From the NCBI GenBank assembly GCA_902798915.1, contig CADBYM010000019.1, forward strand, positions 1 to 54,791: a stretch of 54,791 nucleotides of DNA, in the 5' to 3' direction. This document shows positions 46,951 to 54,791 of this stretch, in pieces. The notes under the pieces were generated by a model. That model saw only the letters and a list, made by a program, of their open reading frames with translations, ran no database searches and had not been told where the DNA came from. Source of the DNA: an uncultured Coriobacteriaceae bacterium (GTDB taxonomy: Bacteria; Actinomycetota; Coriobacteriia; Coriobacteriales; Atopobiaceae). How positions within the stretch are numbered: position 1 is the stretch's first letter; every line of letters starts with the position of its first letter. The position numbers and the translations under genes are program-made.

Positions 46951-46984
46951 CGAGGGAGGTCAAGTATCGCGTTAGGAGGCTGGC

Positions 46985-48166
46985 ATGCTCAAGCGGCCGT
47001 TCATACCCGCCGAGGGCGTCTCGAACATCGAGCTGTTCTACGACCTCATCTTCGTGTACGGCATCAGCGTCGTCACGTCACTGTGCCGAAACCCCCAGGG
47101 AGGCTTCTTTGACTGGGGCATGTGGATAATCTATCTCTTCTCGTTTTTGGTCATCTTGCAGATTTGGTTCTATACGACGCTGCTCATGAATCGCTATGGG
47201 GACCGCTCCCCCGCAGAGACCGTGGGCCTCTTTGCGAACATGTTCCTTCTGTACTTCCTTGCAAACGGCGTACGGTTGGACTGGCATCAGACGTCACAGA
47301 TGTTCAACCTCACGTGGGCTGCCATCCTGCTCAACCTTGCCGTTCAGTGGCTGCTCAAGCTGCGCACATACACCAACCTCGACCGTACGGACCGAGGCAT
47401 CATGCTTTGGACGATCGTCTCCCTCGGCATACAAGCGGTCCTCGCCTCCATCGCGGCATTCCTTCCCGGTCATCCCAGCGAGGTGATGTCGTGGGTGGCG
47501 CTTCTCTTCGGCATGAGCGTCTGGGGTCAGTCGAGGCTGTATCGCCTGAAGCCCGCGCGCTTCTCTCACCTTGCCGAACGATGCTCGCTGCTTACCATCG
47601 TCGCGTTTGGCGAGATGGTCGTGGGCATCTCCATCTACATGACGGGAATGTCGTCCATGTGGTATCCCGTCGGCGTGTTCATGCTCACCGTGGGACTCTT
47701 CCTCATCTACATCTTTGAGCACGACTTCATGTTGGACCACGATGCCCATACGGATGGCATGATCTACACGACCATCTCGTCATGGCTCATCGTGGTCATC
47801 GGCAACCTCACGCTTGCGTTCGAGTTCATGCCCATGGACGAAATCGCCTTCGTGCCCAAGAGCATCTTTCTTTCTGGCTGCCTCGTGCTGTATCTGCTCA
47901 CGTCGTTTCTGCTCGGCATCTACAACAAGCCGCAGTACCGCTACTCGCGCAACTACGTCATCGCGCGCCTGGTCGTGTGCGCCTTCATCGTGCTGGTGGG
48001 CATTGGCACGAGCTTCGATCCGGGTATTGGCCTCGCATGCCACGTGGTAGCTGTCTATGCGACGTTTGCCTACGAGTTCTTCCTGCTGCGCAGAAGGGAC
48101 AAGCTCATGGCCATGGGAAGCTCCCTTGGCCTGAGCTGCGAGCAGATGGAGGACAAGAAGGACTGA
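46985..48166 (+). CDS. Low temperature requirement protein A (LtrA) family membrane protein
   Basis: A 393-residue multi-span membrane protein. It has GVSNIELFYDLIFVYGIS at the start and ERCSLLTIVAFGEMVVGI in the middle, the two motifs of the bacterial LtrA family (PF06772), and about ten hydrophobic segments. The name comes from a Listeria mutant; the biochemical role is not established. A strong AGGAGG precedes the ATG. It is read in the same direction as the YaiI/YqxD gene and is convergent with the oxidoreductase gene. Confidence 0.85.
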   Translation: MLKRPFIPAEGVSNIELFYDLIFVYGISVVTSLCRNPQGGFFDWGMWIIYLFSFLVILQIWFYTTLLMNRYGDRSPAETVGLFANMFLLYFLANGVRLDWHQTSQMFNLTWAAILLNLAVQWLLKLRTYTNLDRTDRGIMLWTIVSLGIQAVLASIAAFLPGHPSEVMSWVALLFGMSVWGQSRLYRLKPARFSHLAERCSLLTIVAFGEMVVGISIYMTGMSSMWYPVGVFMLTVGLFLIYIFEHDFMLDHDAHTDGMIYTTISSWLIVVIGNLTLAFEFMPMDEIAFVPKSIFLSGCLVLYLLTSFLLGIYNKPQYRYSRNYVIARLVVCAFIVLVGIGTSFDPGIGLACHVVAVYATFAYEFFLLRRRDKLMAMGSSLGLSCEQMEDKKD

Positions 48167-48212
48167 GTGCGCGGCAGCACGTCCGGATGCCGCCGCGCAA
48201 CTCAACTCGGCA

Positions 48213-49259
48213 TCAGCGCAGGTCGCGGGTCGCGTCCTCCATGATGCGCAGCTGCGCCACGGTCTCCTCCGGCTTGACCAGCTGCGGGGCACCATGGGCA
48301 ACGGTCTCGTACAGCGCCTCGAAGAACAGCGAATACGTGCTGCGCACCGGCTCGACGCGCTCCTCGTGCATGCGGTCGTCCTCATCGTAATAGCGCAGCG
48401 TCCCCCACTGCTCAGGTGTGTCCAGACCGAAGTCCGGGTGGCCCTGAGGCAGATAGAAGTGCTTGAGATCGCGCTCCTGTTGGTCCTTCTCCACCCGTAT
48501 GAACGTGCCGCGTTCGCCGTACACCTCGAAGCTCGGGCGTTGGATGGCGCAGGTGTAGTTGGCGGCTGCCGTCGCCTTGATTCCCAGCTCGTCGTAATAG
48601 AGGTCGAAGTCGAAGTACATGTCCGGATGGCCCGTGCCGCCAAGCTGGCGCGCCTCCGCATGCCAGCGGTCGGGGATGCCGAGCCAGCTGATGAGCTGGT
48701 CGACGCAATGGCATGAGTGCCCGTAAACGATGCCCATCATGCGATCGTAGCTGGCCTCGTGGCTCATTCGCACGAACTCGGGGCGCCAGTAGTCGTAGTG
48801 CGTGACCACCTCGAACACCTTACCCAGTTTGCCGGAGGCCGCGACCTGCTTTGCGGTCAGGAAGTCGGAGTCGAAGCGGCGGTTCTGGTAGCACTGCACC
48901 GTCACGCCCTTTTGTGCTGCAAGCGCGAAGAGCTCCTCCGCCTGCGCGGCGGTCTCGGCAAAGGGCTTGTCGCACACCACGTGCTTGCCCGCCTCGAGCG
49001 CCTGCTTGCTCAGTGCGTAGTGGGTGTGCGGCGGCGTGCTGATCTCCACGACGTCAATCTCGGGGTCGGCGAGCATGGCGTCGAGCTGGGTGGTGTACGA
49101 GACGTCGTCGAGCGGGGGCCACGGCCCATTGCCGATGTGACGTGCGTATATGGTCTTTACCCGGAACTTCTGGGGAAGTGCCTGGGCAAAGGGTATGTGG
49201 TAGCGGTTGGCGCCCTTGCCGTTGCCGATGAAGCCAATGTTGAGAATGCGCTCTGCCAT
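48213..49259 (-). CDS. Gfo/Idh/MocA family oxidoreductase
   Basis: A 348-residue NAD(P)-dependent sugar-type dehydrogenase. The N-terminal Rossmann fold starts ILNIGFIGNGKGANRYHIPF, with VVEISTPPHTHYALSKQAL and the catalytic-region motif GKHVVCDKPFAETAAQAEEL. The C-terminal alpha/beta domain includes GHSCHCVDQLISWLG, with a conserved histidine. It lies 54 bp after the sugar-binding protein gene on the same strand, so it is probably part of that carbohydrate-use operon. Substrate not readable. Confidence 0.9.
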   Translation of the reverse strand: MAERILNIGFIGNGKGANRYHIPFAQALPQKFRVKTIYARHIGNGPWPPLDDVSYTTQLDAMLADPEIDVVEISTPPHTHYALSKQALEAGKHVVCDKPFAETAAQAEELFALAAQKGVTVQCYQNRRFDSDFLTAKQVAASGKLGKVFEVVTHYDYWRPEFVRMSHEASYDRMMGIVYGHSCHCVDQLISWLGIPDRWHAEARQLGGTGHPDMYFDFDLYYDELGIKATAAANYTCAIQRPSFEVYGERGTFIRVEKDQQERDLKHFYLPQGHPDFGLDTPEQWGTLRYYDEDDRMHEERVEPVRSTYSLFFEALYETVAHGAPQLVKPEETVAQLRIMEDATRDLR

Positions 49260-49313
49260 GCGTGGTCCTTTCCTCCTTGGCCGCTCGCCCGCCGTGGGCG
49301 AGCCTTCCCTTCC

Positions 49314-50936
49314 CTACCGAACCCGCGCGTCTCGTTGACGCAGTTTGTCGTGCAGTGCCACGCCACCGATGCCGACCCACGCCACGGCGAGGCATGCGAT
49401 GAGAATCACCGAGGCGCGCGGCAGTGGTCCGAGCGAGGCCTTGTCAGCGCTCGGCGCATCGGTGCCGAGCTGGTCGAGGTGATAGAGCGCCGCCACATCC
49501 ACGAAGAGCGCGTCGAGGTAGTCGTCGTCGATGACCTCCTTGTTGCGTGCGGACTTCGTCGTATTCTCGATGAGCTGGCCGGCTGCGTCACGTAGTGACG
49601 TGGATCCGTTGAAGACGGGCGTCGTGAAGCTGTACTGTGCGTTGCTCATCAGCGTCTTGGTCGCGTCTATCTTCACCTGATAGTGGTTCTCGGCATCCGT
49701 GCCAGATGCGGCGAGATATGCCTTGAATTCTTTGGACTCCTGCGCCTTGGTCGTCACGGGCACGTACCCCTCGGTTTGGGCATAGGCGCTCTGCACGTCG
49801 TTGGTGAGCAGGTACTGGACAAAGAGCCACGATGCCATGACTTCGTCGGGGTCCTCCTTGTTGAAGATGCAGACGGAGGGGCCTTGGCTGATCATGGCGG
49901 GATTGGCGGCGTCGTACTGTGGAACCATGCGTACGGCCGTCTCGAAGTGTACCTTCTTGTCGGCGGGAATGTCTACGAGCGGTGCGTCGGGACCTATCCA
50001 CGTGGAGCCGGCTGATGAGTCCACGGCAAAGATGCACTGGCCCTCATTGAAGAAGTTACCTGGGTAACCGCTGATCTGGAAAGTGGAGAATGCGCCCGTC
50101 TTCGCATGTGCGGCAATCGTCTTCAGGACTTCGCGCGCGTTTTCGTTGGCAGCACCAAGCACGTCGATTCCGCCCATCTGGGTGGAGAATCCCCCGTCAA
50201 GCTGCCTCAGCATATGAATCATCATGTTGTCCGTGGACTTGTAGATGAAGGGAATCATCACCTGCTGGCCGTTGACCGCATACGTCCCGTCTGCCTTCTT
50301 TGCCGTGGCAGCTTCAGAGACCTCCCAGACGAAGTCCCACGTGAGGACGTCGGGAAGCTCGTAGCCAAGCTTCTCCACGAAGGTCTTGTTCACGTAGCAG
50401 ACCTCAGTGGAGCGCATGAAGGGCAGCGCGTAGTGGGCGCCGTCAAGCACGCACTCGCGCAGGAACTCCGGTACGACCTCGTCTTGCGTCGGTCCATCGA
50501 AGGCGAGCTCCGACCCACCCAGTCCGTAGCGCTCGCATGCCATGAGGCCGTCGAGCGGAACGACCACGTTGTTGCCCGTCAGGTAGGTGGCGATGTGATC
50601 CGGATAGGTGATGCAGACGTTTGGGGTGGTCTTGGTCGCTATGTTGGTGATGACGTCGCTGTAGATCTTGCCATAGTCGGTGTAGAGCTTCATCGAGACG
50701 TGGACGTTGGGATAGAGCTTCTCGAAGTCCCGTATGGCCTTCTCGTAGATCTTCGTCTGTGCTTTGTTGGTGTCGTTCTTTGCCCAGAAGGTGAGCTCGT
50801 AGTCCTTGCTCGCGTCCCACGTCTCGGGAATCTCGAAGGCTGTGGTGTCGCGTGAGCCATGGCAACCCGCCAGCACGACGACGCAGCATGCGACGGCAAG
50901 GAAGGCCCCGAAGTGACGAATCAAGTTCATCCTCAT
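49314..50936 (-). CDS. Sugar ABC transporter substrate-binding lipoprotein
   Basis: A 540-residue extracellular solute-binding protein. The signal peptide (RHFGAFLAVACCVVVLAGC) ends at a lipobox LAGC, near residue 25. The body has DYELTFWAKNDTNKAQTKIY, TKTTPNVCITYPDHIATYL and ALPFMRSTEVCYVNKTFVEK, typical of the family-1 binding proteins. Unusually it ends with a second membrane span (ASVILIACLAVAWVGIGGVAL) and a basic tail, so it may be held at both ends. The ATG at 50936 overlaps the permease stop as TAATG; the ATG two codons later is an alternative. Confidence 0.9.
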   Translation of the reverse strand: MRMNLIRHFGAFLAVACCVVVLAGCHGSRDTTAFEIPETWDASKDYELTFWAKNDTNKAQTKIYEKAIRDFEKLYPNVHVSMKLYTDYGKIYSDVITNIATKTTPNVCITYPDHIATYLTGNNVVVPLDGLMACERYGLGGSELAFDGPTQDEVVPEFLRECVLDGAHYALPFMRSTEVCYVNKTFVEKLGYELPDVLTWDFVWEVSEAATAKKADGTYAVNGQQVMIPFIYKSTDNMMIHMLRQLDGGFSTQMGGIDVLGAANENAREVLKTIAAHAKTGAFSTFQISGYPGNFFNEGQCIFAVDSSAGSTWIGPDAPLVDIPADKKVHFETAVRMVPQYDAANPAMISQGPSVCIFNKEDPDEVMASWLFVQYLLTNDVQSAYAQTEGYVPVTTKAQESKEFKAYLAASGTDAENHYQVKIDATKTLMSNAQYSFTTPVFNGSTSLRDAAGQLIENTTKSARNKEVIDDDYLDALFVDVAALYHLDQLGTDAPSADKASLGPLPRASVILIACLAVAWVGIGGVALHDKLRQRDARVR

Positions 50937-51811
50937 TACCCCTTGATACCTCCTCGGGAGACGCCTTCCATGATCTTCTTTCGGAAGATGACGAAGAGCA
51001 CGATCAAAGGAATGGATATGACCACGACGGCCGCCATCATCGCGGGTATGTTCTCGCGTCCGAAGCCGTTCTCGCGAATCTCCTGGATGCCGTTGGAGAC
51101 GAGGAAGTAGAGCTGGTTGTCGGTGATGAGGCGCGGCCATACGTAGGAATTCCAGCACTCGATGACCTTGAGGAGCAATACCGTGATGATGGTGGGCTTG
51201 CAGATGGGGATCATCACGCGTGTGAGGTACTTGAAGTCGCTCGTGCCGTCCACCTTGGCGGCCTTGTAGAGCTCGTCGGGTATTTGGTCGAAGTTCTCCT
51301 TCAGTAGATATATATAGAAGACGGAGGTGACGCTGGGCAGGATGAGGCCCGTAAAGGTGTTGCGCAGCCCGAGGTCGGTGATGGTGACGAAGTTGGTGAT
51401 GATGACGAGCTCGTTCGGGATCATCATGAGCGAGAGGAACACCGTGAAGAGCAGGTTCTTGCCCGCAAAGTCGAGGCGGCTGAAGGCGAACGCAGCGAGC
51501 ACGATGACCACGAGCATGAGGACGGTGGTGACCACGGTGAAGATGACGGTATTGGTGAAGTAGCGCGCGAGGGGTACCGCCGTGAAGGCATCTGAGTAGT
51601 TCTGCAACGTCGGGTCGGTCGCCACGAGCTGTGGAACGTACTCGGCGTTATAGGAGCTGTAGGTCTTGATGGAGGTGAGGACCATCCAGTAGAAGGGGAA
51701 GAGGACGATGAGTGCCCAGATGGTGAGAAACACGTAGGTGAGCGCCTTGCGCACCTTCTGCCCGCGCGCGAAGGAGCGTCCCCGCTCCTGGCTCAAAGTG
51801 ACGTCGCTCAT
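50936..51811 (-). CDS. Carbohydrate ABC transporter permease (MalG type)
   Basis: A 291-residue inner-membrane permease with six spans. It carries the ATPase-contact EAA loop DELYKAAKVDGTSDFKYLTR at about residues 180-199 and ends PLIVLFVIFRKKIMEGVSRGGIKG in the manner of MalG relatives (given here in two parts: PLIVLFVIFRKKI and MEGVSRGGIKG). It overlaps the first permease by four bases (ATGA) and the binding-protein gene by one. Confidence 0.92.
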   Translation of the reverse strand: MSDVTLSQERGRSFARGQKVRKALTYVFLTIWALIVLFPFYWMVLTSIKTYSSYNAEYVPQLVATDPTLQNYSDAFTAVPLARYFTNTVIFTVVTTVLMLVVIVLAAFAFSRLDFAGKNLLFTVFLSLMMIPNELVIITNFVTITDLGLRNTFTGLILPSVTSVFYIYLLKENFDQIPDELYKAAKVDGTSDFKYLTRVMIPICKPTIITVLLLKVIECWNSYVWPRLITDNQLYFLVSNGIQEIRENGFGRENIPAMMAAVVVISIPLIVLFVIFRKKIMEGVSRGGIKG

Positions 51812-52701
51812 GAGGTCTGCACGCTCCTTCTCTGCACCAGCAGGTTAATGCAGGTGATGGTCAGGACGATGACGAAGAGGATGAGGGCTGCCGCACTCGC
51901 GTAGGAGGGGTAGCCGCCCGAGTTTCCGTAAAGCATGTCGTAGACGTATCCAACGATGGTGTTCATGCCGGCCGCGTTGAGGTTGGTGCCAAAGATGCCG
52001 ACCACGTCGCCGTACGCCTTGAAGGCACCGATGAAGCCCGTGATCACGAGGTAGAAGACCATGGGGCTGATCATGGGCAAGGTGATGCGGTGAAAGATGC
52101 GCCAACTGCTCGTACCGTCCACGCGCGCAGCCTTGTAGTAGTCGGGATTTACTGAAGCGAGTGCGCTCGTGAGGATGAGGATCTTGAACGGTAGCACCAC
52201 CCAGATGGTGTAGATGCACATCACCGTCATCTTTGCCCAGTGGGGGCCGTCGATGAAGTCAACCGAATTGCCGCCAAGGGCCATGATGATCTGGTTGACG
52301 AAGCCATCCGAATAGGGTGTCTTTTGGAAGAGAATCATAAAGACGAGGCCGACGGCCAGCGTGTTCGTGACGTACGGCAGGAAGTAGACGGTCTGGTAGA
52401 GCTCTCGCAGCTTCTTGATGGAGCTGAGGGCGACCGAGATGGCGAGCGCAAGCAGCGTGGAGAGCGGGACCGTGACGATGACCAGGACGAAGGTGTTTTT
52501 GAGCGCCTGAATGAAGTACGGGTCGCGCAGGACGTAGCTGTAGTTGTACGTACCCACGCCAAAGTAGGTCTGCGATGCCGAGTTGTACCCCTCCTCGAAG
52601 GAGTAGACGAAGACGTCGAAGAGCGGGTATACCACGAACACGCCGAGGAAGGCGATGGCTGGAATGAGGTAGAGCCAGCCTTTGAGGCTCCTCGTGTTCA
52701 T
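51808..52701 (-). CDS. Carbohydrate ABC transporter permease (MalF type)
   Basis: A 297-residue membrane protein starting MNTRSLKGWLYLIPAIAF, with six spans and the EAA loop NPDYYKAARVDGTSSWRIFH near residues 205-224. This is the MalF/UgpA-type partner of the MalG-type permease. Its ATG at 52701 overlaps the stop of the ATPase gene (ATGA); longer starts would run into that gene. Confidence 0.92.
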   Translation of the reverse strand: MNTRSLKGWLYLIPAIAFLGVFVVYPLFDVFVYSFEEGYNSASQTYFGVGTYNYSYVLRDPYFIQALKNTFVLVIVTVPLSTLLALAISVALSSIKKLRELYQTVYFLPYVTNTLAVGLVFMILFQKTPYSDGFVNQIIMALGGNSVDFIDGPHWAKMTVMCIYTIWVVLPFKILILTSALASVNPDYYKAARVDGTSSWRIFHRITLPMISPMVFYLVITGFIGAFKAYGDVVGIFGTNLNAAGMNTIVGYVYDMLYGNSGGYPSYASAAALILFVIVLTITCINLLVQRRSVQTS

Positions 52702-53825
52702 CGTGCTGCCCCCTCGCCCACCGCGTCGCCGTCGAAGCGTATGCGCTCGCCGGTCTGCGGGTCGAAGAGACGGCACTTCTCGGGACGGATGGCGAAGCAC
52801 ACCATCTGAAGCGAGCGGTCGATGCGCGCATCGGAAGACACGATGGCACGCATCTGTGTGGCGTCGAGGGCTGGGTGTCGGGCGACGACGCTGGTGTCTC
52901 TGCCCATGCGCTCGACCGCCACGAGCTCGCAGTGAAGCGCCCCGTGCGTGGCCGGCTGGAAGCCCTCGGGTCGGATGCCCACCATGACTTCGCCGTCCGC
53001 GACACCCGGCACCTCAAACACGTCATCGTCTCCGATGCGCAGTCGCCCTCCTGCGACCCGTCCGGCGAAGACGTTGATGGGCGGAGTGCCAAGGAACTTC
53101 GAGACGAAGAGGTTCTCCGGCTCGTCATAGACGCGCTGCGGCTTTCCCACCTGTCGGATGACGCCCTTCTCCATGACGACGATTTGGTCGGAGATGGACA
53201 TCGCCTCCTCCTGATCGTGTGTGACGAAGATGGTGGTGACGCCCGTCTCGCGCTGAATGCGCCGAATCTCCTCGCGCGTCGAAAGGCGCAGCCGCGCGTC
53301 GAGATTCGAGAGCGGCTCGTCGAGCAGCAGGACTTTGGGGGTCTTTACCAGGGCACGGGCGATGGCCACGCGCTGCTGCTGGCCACCCGACATCTCGGAG
53401 GGCTTGCGGTCGAGCAGTTCGTCGATCTGCACGAGGCCGGCTGCCTCCTCGACGCGACGGAGCATCTCCTCCTTGCTGAGCTTGTCTGCACCCTTGAGGT
53501 TGCCGAGCGGGAACATGATGTTCTCGCGGACCGTCATGTGGGGATAGAGCGCGTAGCTCTGGAACACCATGCCCACGCCGCGGAGCTCTGGCGTGAGGTT
53601 GGTGACGTCTGTCTCGCCAAACCAGATCTTTCCCTCAGTGGGCGTCTCGAGTCCGCAAATCATGTTGAGGGTAGTCGATTTGCCACAACCCGAGGGCCCT
53701 AGGAGGCCGACGAGCTTGCCGTCGGGTATGGTGAGGTCGAAGTCATCGACTGCCGTGAAGACTCCTCCCACCTTCCTGTTGCGGTTGGGGTAACGCTTGG
53801 TGATGTGTTCGAGAACGATCTTCAT
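52698..53825 (-). CDS. Sugar ABC transporter ATPase (UgpC/MsmK type)
   Basis: A 375-residue ATPase with GLLGPSGCGKSTTLNM (Walker A, ~residue 40), the signature EMSGGQQQRVAIARAL, Walker B LLLDEPLSNLDA, and a C-terminal TOBE-type regulatory domain (VGIRPEGFQ). ATPases of this group often serve several sugar uptake systems. Start ATG 53825 sits behind AGGAAGGGG. It is the first gene of the operon running left through both permeases, the binding protein and probably the oxidoreductase. Having its own dedicated ATPase makes the importer complete. Confidence 0.93.
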   Translation of the reverse strand: MKIVLEHITKRYPNRNRKVGGVFTAVDDFDLTIPDGKLVGLLGPSGCGKSTTLNMICGLETPTEGKIWFGETDVTNLTPELRGVGMVFQSYALYPHMTVRENIMFPLGNLKGADKLSKEEMLRRVEEAAGLVQIDELLDRKPSEMSGGQQQRVAIARALVKTPKVLLLDEPLSNLDARLRLSTREEIRRIQRETGVTTIFVTHDQEEAMSISDQIVVMEKGVIRQVGKPQRVYDEPENLFVSKFLGTPPINVFAGRVAGGRLRIGDDDVFEVPGVADGEVMVGIRPEGFQPATHGALHCELVAVERMGRDTSVVARHPALDATQMRAIVSSDARIDRSLQMVCFAIRPEKCRLFDPQTGERIRFDGDAVGEGAAR

Positions 53826-53965
53826 GGTCCCCTTCCTCGGTTGTAGACTTGGGACCGAACCATTGTACCGGAGCATGCGGAGGCGCTTCCCCTTGCAGCC
53901 GTAGACGGTAGCGACCACCCTGAGGGTGACCGCGAGGTGACCGCGAGGAATCGGTTTATGGTGTT

Positions 53966-53995
53966 TTGTCCACAATGTGGAATGCGTGCTATACT
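53966..53995 (+). promoter_or_regulatory. Promoter of rpsT
   Basis: TTGTCC (-35) and TATACT (-10) with an 18-base spacer, about 70 bases before the rpsT start. Best promoter match in the window. Confidence 0.65.
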
Positions 53996-54068
53996 CTTCA
54001 AGTTGACCTCCACCGCAACCGTGTCTCAGCGTAGAGGCCTCATTGTTCATGACCGAAAGGGTACGCAC

Positions 54069-54332
54069 GTGGCAAACATCAAGTCTCAGAAGAAGCGCAT
54101 TCTCACCGCCGAGAAGGCCCGCGTCCGCAATCGCGCGGTTCGCTCCGAGCTCAAGACCTACGTAAAGAAGGTTCGCGCGGCCGTCGAGGCTGGCGACAAG
54201 GATGCGGCGCAGGCAGCGGCGAATGCGGCCTGCCGTAAGCTCGACAAGGCAGCGAGCAAGGGCATCATCCACAAGAATCAGGCCGCCAAGCGCAAGAGCG
54301 GCGTTCAGATGCTCGTCAACGGCATGGAGTAG
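54069..54332 (+). CDS. rpsT: Ribosomal protein S20
   Basis: An 87-residue S20, the small basic protein bound to 16S rRNA in the 30S body. It begins [20 protein letters not shown] after a GTG start at 54069 (AAAGGG upstream) and ends [15 protein letters not shown], with the family's alternating basic helices. Upstream in-frame ATGs are not used because the family starts at M-A-N-I-K-S. It has its own promoter and terminator. The neighbour on the opposite strand resembles holA, a common partner of rpsT. Confidence 0.97.
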   Translation: MANIKSQKKRILTAEKARVRNRAVRSELKTYVKKVRAAVEAGDKDAAQAAANAACRKLDKAASKGIIHKNQAAKRKSGVQMLVNGME

Positions 54333-54363
54333 CCTGCTCCATTCTCGTCCATAGAACTTTGGA

Positions 54364-54395
54364 AGAGACCCGGAGTGCTGCCGGGTCTCTTTTTG
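54364..54395 (+). terminator. Intrinsic terminator of rpsT
   Basis: AGAGACCCGG pairs with CCGGGTCTCT around AGTGCTG, followed by TTTTT. A textbook hairpin-plus-U-run, 31 bases after the stop codon. Confidence 0.92.
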
Positions 54396-54447
54396 TGTCG
54401 CGATGTGCACATCCTGCATACATACCCGCCATCGCCAGTCTCTGCGC

Positions 54448-54791
54448 TCAGCCGAGGGAGCTTGGGTCACCGATTGACAACACGAGCTTGACGAACGCCG
54501 CCTCCTCATCGTTGCTGCCGCCCTTCAGCTCGCGTTCGCATGTGGCGCATGCCCTGAGGCACGATGCGAGCTGCGTGGGCGTATAACGGCGCGCTGACTG
54601 CACCAACACGCGCGAAGGCCCCGCCGGCGCGGGCGTCACTTCCTCGGTCTGCTCCCGATCGGGTCGTCCCTCGGGAAGCGTCTCGCAGAGCTCCTCGACG
54701 GGAGCGTCAGATCGGGCGATCTCCATGCCGCTCGTGCCCATGATTCTTATGGCGGTCGCAACGGCAATCGCCGCCACAAGTGCGCCGACCA
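54448..54791 (-). CDS. holA: Probable DNA polymerase III delta subunit, C-terminal part, runs off the window
   Basis: Only the last ~113 codons are in the window; the frame is open to position 54791. The end of the protein (RRYTPTQLASCLRACATCER, then ELKGGSNDEEAAFVKLVLSIG) matches the helical C-terminal domain of HolA, in which 'lkxg....lexlll.l' closes the protein. holA next to rpsT is a common arrangement. The preceding stretch (APVEELCETLPEGRPDREQT) is low in similarity, so the call is tentative. Confidence 0.5.
   Translation of the reverse strand, partial: VGALVAAIAVATAIRIMGTSGMEIARSDAPVEELCETLPEGRPDREQTEEVTPAPAGPSRVLVQSARRYTPTQLASCLRACATCERELKGGSNDEEAAFVKLVLSIGDPSSLG

Noticed and set aside
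1..54791. tRNA or rRNA genes
   Set aside because: I looked for cloverleaf-like and rRNA core sequences and saw none that I could support.

Overview
The window is high-GC chromosomal DNA that looks like an anaerobic actinobacterium of the class Coriobacteriia (Olsenella/Atopobium-like). This rests on codon style, frequent GTG starts, the protein families seen and the housekeeping end (rpsT beside a holA-like gene); it is an inference, since no rRNA or other marker is present.

Layout. Positions 1-9.8 kb hold the start of one AAA ATPase, a complete second AAA ATPase, and a decayed BREX locus on the minus strand (brxA, brxB, brxC, pglZ). It has no pglX or brxL. brxA and brxC carry in-frame stops and pglZ has two compensating frameshifts. 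A broken HNH nuclease follows. Positions 9.86-37.5 kb are a large type III-D CRISPR-Cas island: cas6 (minus), then an overlapping plus-strand operon of a MYG1/DHH phosphoesterase, cas10, csx10, a tandem Cas7, csx19 and a TIGR03986 RAMP with a C-terminal OB/cold-shock-like domain, ending in a CARF-HEPN ribonuclease. Convergent to it lies a minus-strand cassette of a second CARF-HEPN protein, a DUF4230 membrane protein and a 23-residue membrane peptide. Then come a reverse transcriptase-Cas1 fusion, CRISPR array 1 (49 repeats), cas2, a CARF-only protein overlapping a sigma-factor-like protein, a 69-residue membrane protein, a 5'-truncated GmrSD-type restriction gene, and CRISPR array 2 (46 repeats).

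Both arrays are read on the minus strand. The reverse complement of the repeat ends in the ATTGAAAC handle, the degenerate terminal repeats are at the left ends, and a conserved leader with a TATAAT box lies at the right end of each. A 41-bp block in both leaders also stands upstream of RT-cas1 and cas2.

Positions 37.5-38.9 kb are a scrapyard: an XRE regulator tail, a 108-bp inverted-repeat element, and an internally deleted copy of the first AAA ATPase in the same orientation, so the island lies between direct copies. From 38.9 kb there is a clostripain-type lipoprotein protease with a tiny downstream gene, divergent from a three-gene NHLP/NHLM-type peptide exporter (HlyD-like protein, C39-peptidase ABC, second ABC). 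Ordinary chromosome follows: a YaiI/YqxD protein, LtrA, a Gfo/Idh/MocA oxidoreductase and a complete sugar ABC transporter (ATPase, two permeases, binding protein), then rpsT and the tail of a holA-like gene.

How it should work (inference from families): Cas6 cuts the array RNA. Cas10-Csx10-Cas7-TIGR03986 form the RNA-guided complex. Cas10, if its HGDE palm site is active, makes cyclic oligoadenylate that switches on the CARF proteins (two HEPN RNases and one CARF-sigma pair). The DHH protein may turn the signal or RNA over. RT-Cas1 with Cas2 adds spacers, possibly from RNA. The strongest candidates for something undescribed are the CARF-sigma-small membrane protein operon (29937-31795), the MYG1/DHH gene coupled to cas10, and the CARF-HEPN/DUF4230/23-residue-peptide cassette.
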